From NCBI GenBank assembly GCA_038101125.1, contig JAYNVZ010000029.1:1-12806 (forward strand): 12,806 nucleotides of DNA, in the 5' to 3' direction. Positions 7,464 through 12,806 of the stretch are shown piece after piece; positions within the stretch are counted from its first letter, which is position 1; every line of letters starts with the position of its first letter. Position numbers and translations under genes: made by a program. Origin of the DNA: GCA-2698665 sp038101125. Lineage in GTDB: Bacteria; Pseudomonadota; Gammaproteobacteria; GCA-002705445; GCA-002716945. Below the pieces are notes generated by a model. That model ran no database searches, was not told where the DNA came from, and saw only the letters and a program-made list of their open reading frames with translations.

Positions 7464-9236
7464 ATGCATAAATCTAACAATAGCAAAACTAATCCTAGTA
7501 TATATATGAGATTACTGGGATATACTTTCCAGCATAAAATTATTTTCACTATCTCAATTTTGGCTATGGCTATGTTCGCTATAACTGATACCGCGTTCGC
7601 TGCATTAATAAAACCTCTATTAGATGGTAGTTTTGTAGAAAAAGATCCTGATACAATTCGTTACTTTCCTTTTGTATTAATAGGTTTGTTTCTTTTGAGA
7701 AGTATTGCAGGTTTTGTGTCTACATATGGTATTGCTTGGGTAGGCAGAAATGTAATAAAAAAAATTCGTCAAGAAATGTTTGAGAAATTGGTGCATATGC
7801 CAACCAAAACTTATGATTTTGCATCATCTGGCGAGCTATTATCAAAGTTAACATATGACACAGAACAAGTTGCCGAAGCAGCTACAAAAGCTATAACAGT
7901 CTTAGTTAGAGATGGATTAACTGTGATTGGTTTATTAGGATTAATGTTTTATCAGAGCTTTATTCTCTCAGTGGGTTTATTTGTAATTGGGCCAGTCATA
8001 GCAATATTTATAAAATTGATGAGTGTGAAATTTCGTGATACCAGTAAGCATATACAAAAATCCATGGGATACATCACAAATGTTGTAGAAGAGTTAATAG
8101 CAGGACATAGAGTTGTTAAAATATTTGGTGGTGAAAATAGTGAAAAAAAGTCATTTAGCTATGTTAACAAAAATAATAGAGATAGACATTTGAAGCTCGC
8201 CTTAATTCAAGGAATAAGTATTCCTCTTGTTCAATTTATAGTTGCTTTATTTTTATCAACGATAATCTTTTTTGTTACCTCAGATGGTTATTTAGAGGTT
8301 ATCTCTGTAGGTACATTTATGTCTTTTATAACTGCTATGATATTAATATTTGCACCTATAAAAAGGCTTGCAGAAATCAATGTAGTTTTACAAAGAGGTA
8401 TAGCAGCAAGTGAATCAATCTTTAATTTACTAGATTCTAAATCTGAACTTGATGTTAAAGATTTCACAAAAAAAGAAAAATTTAATCGAGACTTTTTGAA
8501 ACTGAACTTTAATAGTATAAATTTCTCATATTATGATAATGATAATTTAGTTTTAAAAAATATTAATTTTACAGTTCCTCGGGGTAGTACTTGCGCGATT
8601 GTGGGAAAATCTGGAAGCGGCAAGTCAACATTGATGAACCTCCTGCCAAGATTTTATGATATCCGTGATGGGAGCTTAACTATTGATAATACAAATATTA
8701 ACTCTTTATCCCTAAAAGAGCTTAGATCAATGATTGGTTATGTTGGACAAGAATCTACATTATTTAATGATTCTATAAAAAATAATATTGCTTATGGTTC
8801 ACTAGAATCAAAAAGTATGAATGAAATTAAAATTGCAGCAGAGAGTGCTAATGCCTTAGATTTTATAAATAAATATGAACAAGGTTTTGAAACGTTTGTT
8901 GGAGATAACGGCGTTTTACTCTCTGGAGGACAAAGACAGAGACTTGCTATTGCAAGAGCTATCCTAAAGAATGCCCCAATTCTTCTTTTAGATGAAGCTA
9001 CGAGTTCTCTAGATTCTGAGTCTGAGAAGCTTATTCAAAATTCATTAATTGAGTTACAAAAGAATAGGACAACCATAGTAATTGCGCATCGTTTATCCAC
9101 AATTGAGAATGCTGATCAAATTATTGTACTTGACCAAGGAGTTATCAAAGAGCATGGAACCCATAATGATTTGATTAAAAAAAATGGTATATACTCTAAA
9201 CTTCATAAAATCCAGTTTAGCGTGTCGGAGAAATAA
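7464..9236 (+). CDS. msbA: Lipid A export ATP-binding/permease MsbA
   Basis: Homodimeric inner-membrane flippase that moves lipid A-core from the cytoplasmic to the periplasmic leaflet. Residues 1 to about 305 form the six-helix transmembrane domain. The nucleotide-binding domain has Walker A GKSGSGKST (381-389), a Q-loop in YVGQESTLF, signature LSGGQ (486-490), Walker B ILLLDEATSSLD with D510-E511, and H-loop H542 in IAHRLST. At 590 aa it is close to E. coli MsbA (582). As an exporter half-transporter it could be another lipid or drug ABC protein, but the overlap with lpxK makes MsbA by far the best call. It is the first gene of the lipopolysaccharide operon; its stop shares one base with the lpxK ATG. 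Confidence 0.95.
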   Translation: MHKSNNSKTNPSIYMRLLGYTFQHKIIFTISILAMAMFAITDTAFAALIKPLLDGSFVEKDPDTIRYFPFVLIGLFLLRSIAGFVSTYGIAWVGRNVIKKIRQEMFEKLVHMPTKTYDFASSGELLSKLTYDTEQVAEAATKAITVLVRDGLTVIGLLGLMFYQSFILSVGLFVIGPVIAIFIKLMSVKFRDTSKHIQKSMGYITNVVEELIAGHRVVKIFGGENSEKKSFSYVNKNNRDRHLKLALIQGISIPLVQFIVALFLSTIIFFVTSDGYLEVISVGTFMSFITAMILIFAPIKRLAEINVVLQRGIAASESIFNLLDSKSELDVKDFTKKEKFNRDFLKLNFNSINFSYYDNDNLVLKNINFTVPRGSTCAIVGKSGSGKSTLMNLLPRFYDIRDGSLTIDNTNINSLSLKELRSMIGYVGQESTLFNDSIKNNIAYGSLESKSMNEIKIAAESANALDFINKYEQGFETFVGDNGVLLSGGQRQRLAIARAILKNAPILLLDEATSSLDSESEKLIQNSLIELQKNRTTIVIAHRLSTIENADQIIVLDQGVIKEHGTHNDLIKKNGIYSKLHKIQFSVSEK

Positions 9237-10225
9237 TGGAGAAATTTTTTGAAAGCATATGGTACTCTAGGTTTAGTTTATTTTCTTTCACACTGCTTCC
9301 ATTCTCGATACTATTTTATATATTGATCAAATTTAGATTATATCTTTATGATTGTAATTTTTTAAATAAATATACATCAGGTAAACCTTCAATAGTAGTA
9401 GGAAACATAACAGTTGGAGGATCTGGGAAAACGCCATTTGTAATCTGGTTAGCGAGATACTTATCAGATATGGGCTTTAAAGTCGGGATAGTGTCTTCAG
9501 GTTATAAGGCTAAGCTTAAAACACCTGTGCTAGTAAATGAAAAATCAAATCCTGATCTTGTAGGCGATGAAGCAGTCATGATTGCAAAACAGACCAATTG
9601 TGAAATAGTTAGTTGTGGCAATAGAGTAGATGCAACGAAACTATTGTTATACAAAAAACCAATTGACGTCATAATACATGACGATGGCCTACAGCATTAT
9701 AAACTAGCAAGAGACTATGAGATAGCACTTATAAATAATCATAAGCTGTTTGGAAATAGTTTTTTACTTCCAGCTGGACCTTTAAGAGAACCAAGGTCTA
9801 GATTGAATAATGTTGATATTATTGCTTATACAAATTCTACAGATGATAAGAAATTTTCAATTAGATCTATAAATAAAACCGTTATTAATCTACTCACTAA
9901 TCAATCAAAAAATATAAAAGATTTTTCATCTCAAACAATTCATTTAGTTTCTGGAATAGCGTCTTTGGAGGCTATAACTGAGGTTCTAGACTCATATATG
10001 ATAACTTATAATATTCATGAATACGATGATCATCATACTTTTGATGGATCAGAAGTATGTTTTGATGATGATCATCCTGTCTTTATAACTTATAAAGATT
10101 ATGTTAAATTAATTGAAATAAAAAATAATAATATTTGGGTACTCGATCACTACGTTGAGCCAAATAAATTATTTATAAATAAAATTAATAAAGATCTAAG
10201 TATTATATTGAATTATGAAAACTAG
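9236..10225 (+). CDS. lpxK: Tetraacyldisaccharide 4'-kinase LpxK
   Basis: Membrane-bound kinase that phosphorylates the 4' position of the lipid A disaccharide precursor to make lipid IVA. After an N-terminal hydrophobic helix (about 13-40) come the P-loop GGSGKTP (61-67), the DDGLQH motif (149-154), LLPAGPLREPRSRL and a late DHH motif (265-267) that includes the likely catalytic-site histidine. At 329 aa it is full length. Two deviations stand out: SSGYKAK (87-93) replaces the usual SRGYGGK, and TYKDYVK replaces TEKDAVK. A GGAG SD sits in the last codons of msbA, with TAATG coupling; the 3' end overlaps kdsB by 11 bases. The core motifs leave little doubt about the family. Confidence 0.95.
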   Translation: MEKFFESIWYSRFSLFSFTLLPFSILFYILIKFRLYLYDCNFLNKYTSGKPSIVVGNITVGGSGKTPFVIWLARYLSDMGFKVGIVSSGYKAKLKTPVLVNEKSNPDLVGDEAVMIAKQTNCEIVSCGNRVDATKLLLYKKPIDVIIHDDGLQHYKLARDYEIALINNHKLFGNSFLLPAGPLREPRSRLNNVDIIAYTNSTDDKKFSIRSINKTVINLLTNQSKNIKDFSSQTIHLVSGIASLEAITEVLDSYMITYNIHEYDDHHTFDGSEVCFDDDHPVFITYKDYVKLIEIKNNNIWVLDHYVEPNKLFINKINKDLSIILNYEN

Positions 10226-10934
10226 AATAATAATACCAGCAAGACTTAGATCTTCAAGATTCCCAGAAAAACTAATTCAAAAAATAAATGGTATTAGTTT
10301 AATTGAACATATTGTACTGCGCGCAAAAAAACTTCCTTATGACTCAATAACTGTAGCAACAGATAATAATAAAATTAAAAGTTTAGTTGAAAAGCATGAT
10401 ATAAATATATGGCTTTCAAAAAAAACATATGTCAATGGGACTCATCGCATAGCAGCTCTTTGTAGAGATTTAAAGTTTACAGATACTGATAGTATATTAA
10501 ATATACAAGGAGATGAATTTAACTTCCCCTTGAAAGGGGCCAAGAATATTATATCTTCACTTTCTTCTTTAAATAATATGTCCATGTATACTTTAATCTC
10601 TAAGTCTAAGTCTAAAAAATCTTTTTATAATCAAGATGCAGTAAAGGTTGTTCTAGATAATCAAGATAATGCATTATATTTTTCTCGTTCACCTATACCT
10701 TTTAATAAACATAATGACCATTATTTGCATATTGGAATCTATGGGTACAAAGTTTCGTTATTAAAAAAATATTTGAAATTTAAAAAATCTCCATATGAGT
10801 CATATGAAAGTTTAGAACAGTTAAAGTTTATCTGGAATCAGATACCAATTCATTGTATAAAAGTAAGAATAAATAATTCAATTAGTATTAATTCACCTAA
10901 TGATTTAAAATTAGCGAGGGAGTTTTTAAAGTGA
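10215..10934 (+). CDS. kdsB: 3-deoxy-manno-octulosonate cytidylyltransferase-like protein (KdsB family), divergent
   Basis: KdsB activates Kdo as CMP-Kdo for attachment to lipid A in the cytoplasm. The fold is clear: IIPARLRSSRFPEK (R10, K19), VATD, NIQGDE with metal-binding D100, VKVVLD, ALYFSRSPIP, HIGIYGY and ESLEQL. Length (239 aa) is just under the usual 245-255. Two conserved positions have changed: GTHR (75-78) where GTER or GTDR is expected, and SINSPNDL (from 224) where GVDTPEDL is expected, so the second presumed Mg2+ ligand Asp is N226. This could mean altered metal geometry, a related sugar substrate, or simply a fast-evolving copy. The operon position after lpxK supports a Kdo role. 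The ATG lies inside the end of lpxK with an 11-base overlap and no obvious SD, suggesting reinitiation after lpxK. Confidence 0.87.
   Translation: MKTRIIIPARLRSSRFPEKLIQKINGISLIEHIVLRAKKLPYDSITVATDNNKIKSLVEKHDINIWLSKKTYVNGTHRIAALCRDLKFTDTDSILNIQGDEFNFPLKGAKNIISSLSSLNNMSMYTLISKSKSKKSFYNQDAVKVVLDNQDNALYFSRSPIPFNKHNDHYLHIGIYGYKVSLLKKYLKFKKSPYESYESLEQLKFIWNQIPIHCIKVRINNSISINSPNDLKLAREFLK
10916..10922 (+). promoter_or_regulatory. Shine-Dalgarno that fixes the mdh GTG start
   Basis: GAGGGAG lies eight bases upstream of GTG at 10931, inside the last codons of kdsB. It is one of the stronger SD sequences in the window and explains the use of GTG. The GTGA at 10931-10934 overlaps the kdsB stop codon, so translation is coupled. 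Confidence 0.75.
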
Positions 10935-11902
10935 AAAAACAAATTATTACTATAACTGGTGCAGCTGGGAATATCGCATATTCACTTATCTTTCGTATAC
11001 TCGCTGGGAATATATTTGATAAAGATACAAAAATTCAATTAAACTTATTAGATATATCGACATCTCTGCCTATTATGATGGGTGTAAAATTAGAAATTGA
11101 AGATTGTGCTTTCAAACAATTAGATTCAGTGATTATCACTGATAAACCCGAAGAAGCATTTGCTGACTCAGACTATATATTATTAGTAGGCGCCAAACCA
11201 AGATCTAAAGGCATGCAAAGAGCTGATTTGTTGCTTGATAATGCAAATATATTCAAAGCACAGGGAAATATAATCAATGAAAATGCCAAAAAAACTACTA
11301 AAATAATAGTCGTTGGTAATCCAGCAAATACAAATGCATTAATCATAGAAAAAAATACTAAAAATATTCCTACAGAAAATGTTTCCTCATTAATGAGATT
11401 AGATCAAAATAGAGCAAAAAGTATTTTGTCAGTTAAATCAGATTGTAGGGTTGAGCAGATTAGTCAATTAATAGTTTGGGGTAACCATTCTGCAACACAA
11501 TACCCTGATATTAGCAATACATTAATAAGTGGTAATAATGAAAAAATCCTTTCCCTGAATGATCAATGGATTTCAGATGAATTTATACCAAGAGTACAAA
11601 ATAGAGGAGCCGAAATAATCGAGCATCGTGGCAAGTCAAGTGCAGCCTCAGCAGCCTCTGCAATATATGATCATATCTATGCTTTGGTGAATGGGTCATC
11701 TGACTGGGAATCAATGGGTATTATGTCAAGCAACCCTTATGATATTGATGATCAAATATTTTTTTCATATCCATTGAATATAATAAATGATGAAATAAAA
11801 ATTATCGACACTATTGATTTATCAGAAAGATCAACGACGTACATTAAAAATACTGAAAAAGAATTAATCTCAGAAAGAGATATTATCAAAGATTTGCTTT
11901 AG
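10931..11902 (+). CDS. mdh: NAD-dependent malate dehydrogenase
   Basis: Interconverts malate and oxaloacetate in the TCA cycle. The Rossmann motif GAAGNI (10-15) and D41 at the end of the second strand (LLDIS) point to NAD rather than NADP. Substrate arginines R91 and R97 lie in PRSKGMQR, NPANTNA is at 130-136, and the catalytic pair is D158 (MRLDQNRA) and H186 (WGNHSATQYPD); the RGKSSAASAAS stretch is also typical. It belongs to the cytosolic-like MDH type common in beta- and many gammaproteobacteria, not the E. coli type. At 323 aa it is near the usual 325-330. It overlaps kdsB by four bases and is thus the last gene of the lipopolysaccharide operon; its 3' end overlaps the convergent ygfZ by 17 bases. 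Confidence 0.94.
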   Translation: MKKQIITITGAAGNIAYSLIFRILAGNIFDKDTKIQLNLLDISTSLPIMMGVKLEIEDCAFKQLDSVIITDKPEEAFADSDYILLVGAKPRSKGMQRADLLLDNANIFKAQGNIINENAKKTTKIIVVGNPANTNALIIEKNTKNIPTENVSSLMRLDQNRAKSILSVKSDCRVEQISQLIVWGNHSATQYPDISNTLISGNNEKILSLNDQWISDEFIPRVQNRGAEIIEHRGKSSAASAASAIYDHIYALVNGSSDWESMGIMSSNPYDIDDQIFFSYPLNIINDEIKIIDTIDLSERSTTYIKNTEKELISERDIIKDLL

Positions 11903-12791
11903 CTTGTATAATTTTCATACTTGTCTCCCTTGCATAAATATTTTTATCTATAGAATCAAGTTTTATTACACCTAACGATAAAAAAACATCATTGATTTTT
12001 TGGGTCGAAGTAAAGATTTCTCCAACTAACTCTCCATCCATATCATGAATTTTATCAGCTATATTAATATCTTTTTCATTATGTTCTAGTAGAAATATCT
12101 TTTTTTTAATTTTCCCCAAGTAATGTGTTCTTGCTACAATCTCTTGCCCTGTATAACATCCTTTCTTATAATTTATGCCATTCAAATCTTCTAGGTTTAA
12201 AACTTGAGGTATATATGTTTCTTTTGTCGTCATAGTGATCCTTGGAAGAAGCAATAAGTTATCAATTAATTCATTCACATTATAATCAACATTTATTTCT
12301 GATTGCAGAAGTTCATGAGATTGACTGTTACTAGATTTAATTTTGACGATAATAGCTGCTGATATATATTTATTTTTATTATTTAAGATAATATTATCTG
12401 AACTTTTAAAATATCCATTTTCTTTTATTTTATTATTCAGTAGAATATTTTCAGCTGATTTTCCAAGAATTCCATAAATTTCAAAATTTTTTTGCTCTTT
12501 GATGTCAACTTTTGACATCAGAATATACATGGATAGTCGTTCAACAAAGTATTTAGCAACATCCTTGTTTATCAAAAGCAAATATCCTTTATCATTTTTT
12601 AAAATTCTAAAGATTGCAATAACTTTGCCCTGATTAGTCGAGTAAGATGAATATTGGTAAACACTATCAGTAACTTCTGTTATGTCATTGCTAAATTGTC
12701 CTTGTAAAAATTTTTGTGAGTCTTCACCAGAGACTTGAATACAAGTCGTATTTTTATCTATAGAATATCCTGATAATTCTTTAAAATTCAT
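11886..12791 (-). CDS. ygfZ: Folate-binding YgfZ/GcvT-like protein (Fe-S enzyme maintenance)
   Basis: YgfZ is a tetrahydrofolate-dependent cytoplasmic protein that supports assembly or repair of Fe-S enzymes such as MiaB. The hallmark KGCYTGQE (210-217) contains the conserved cysteine C212, followed by IVARTHYLGKIKKK. The N-terminus (SGEDSQKFLQGQFSNDI) is also typical of the family. It is 301 aa, a little shorter than E. coli YgfZ (326). The ATG at 12791 is only 15 bases from the window edge; no SD is visible there (TACCTTAT precedes it), so the promoter and any upstream overlap cannot be judged. Its 3' end overlaps mdh tail-to-tail by 17 bases. Confidence 0.92.
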   Translation of the reverse strand: MNFKELSGYSIDKNTTCIQVSGEDSQKFLQGQFSNDITEVTDSVYQYSSYSTNQGKVIAIFRILKNDKGYLLLINKDVAKYFVERLSMYILMSKVDIKEQKNFEIYGILGKSAENILLNNKIKENGYFKSSDNIILNNKNKYISAAIIVKIKSSNSQSHELLQSEINVDYNVNELIDNLLLLPRITMTTKETYIPQVLNLEDLNGINYKKGCYTGQEIVARTHYLGKIKKKIFLLEHNEKDINIADKIHDMDGELVGEIFTSTQKINDVFLSLGVIKLDSIDKNIYARETSMKIIQAKANL

Positions 12792-12806
12792 ATAAGGTAT
12801 TGATAT

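Noticed and set aside
10024..10077. Repeated Asp/His-rich codons (DDHH and DDDH) near the end of lpxK, looking like a small internal repeat.
   Set aside because: The first copy is the normal LpxK DHH motif and the second falls where the family is variable; the likeness is limited to a few GAT/CAT codons.
11886..11902. Seventeen-base tail-to-tail overlap of mdh and ygfZ as a possible antisense control.
   Set aside because: Short convergent overlaps are common in compact genomes and both C-termini look normal; nothing points to regulation.

Overview
This is an AT-rich (roughly 30% G+C by eye) stretch of a Gram-negative bacterial chromosome carrying ordinary housekeeping genes packed very tightly. 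The mix of lipoprotein-sorting (Lol), lipid A and Kdo genes (msbA, lpxK, kdsB), a GAAGNI-type malate dehydrogenase, agmatine-to-putrescine genes and ygfZ, together with the low G+C and almost no spacer DNA, suggests a streamlined, probably marine or host-associated gammaproteobacterium. The taxon cannot be fixed from the window; a SAR86-like or SUP05-like lineage is only a guess. A run of ten N marks a scaffold gap, so this is probably a draft or metagenome-derived assembly.

Left part (minus strand). Positions 1-2121 hold the N-terminal 707 residues of the transcription-repair coupling factor Mfd, cut off by the window edge. A strong intrinsic terminator (2124-2157) separates it from an exported rhodanese-like protein (2175-2886), whose N-terminal region is interrupted by the assembly gap. 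After a 151-bp spacer with a GC-rich hairpin comes the two-gene aguA-aguB operon (4929 down to 3038), which converts agmatine to N-carbamoylputrescine and then to putrescine.

Centre and right part (plus strand). From a 25-bp divergent promoter region, a single LolC/E-type permease gene and lolD form a two-gene lipoprotein-release operon. It converges on a DUF2062 membrane protein gene (minus). That gene diverges across 91 bp from a four-gene run, msbA-lpxK-kdsB-mdh, in which each gene overlaps the next by 1, 11 and 4 bases. The first three act in lipid A phosphorylation, lipid A flipping and Kdo activation; mdh is a central-carbon enzyme translationally attached to the end. mdh overlaps tail-to-tail with ygfZ (minus), which ends the window.

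No mobile element, CRISPR array, phage gene or RNA gene was recognised, and there is no gene-free stretch over 300 bp. I did not find a convincing new system. The most useful second looks are a KdsB that has lost two normally conserved residues, including a presumed metal ligand; the one-permease Lol system; apparently leaderless first genes next to SD-led internal genes; a terminator abutting the mfd start; and the coupling of mdh to the lipopolysaccharide operon.
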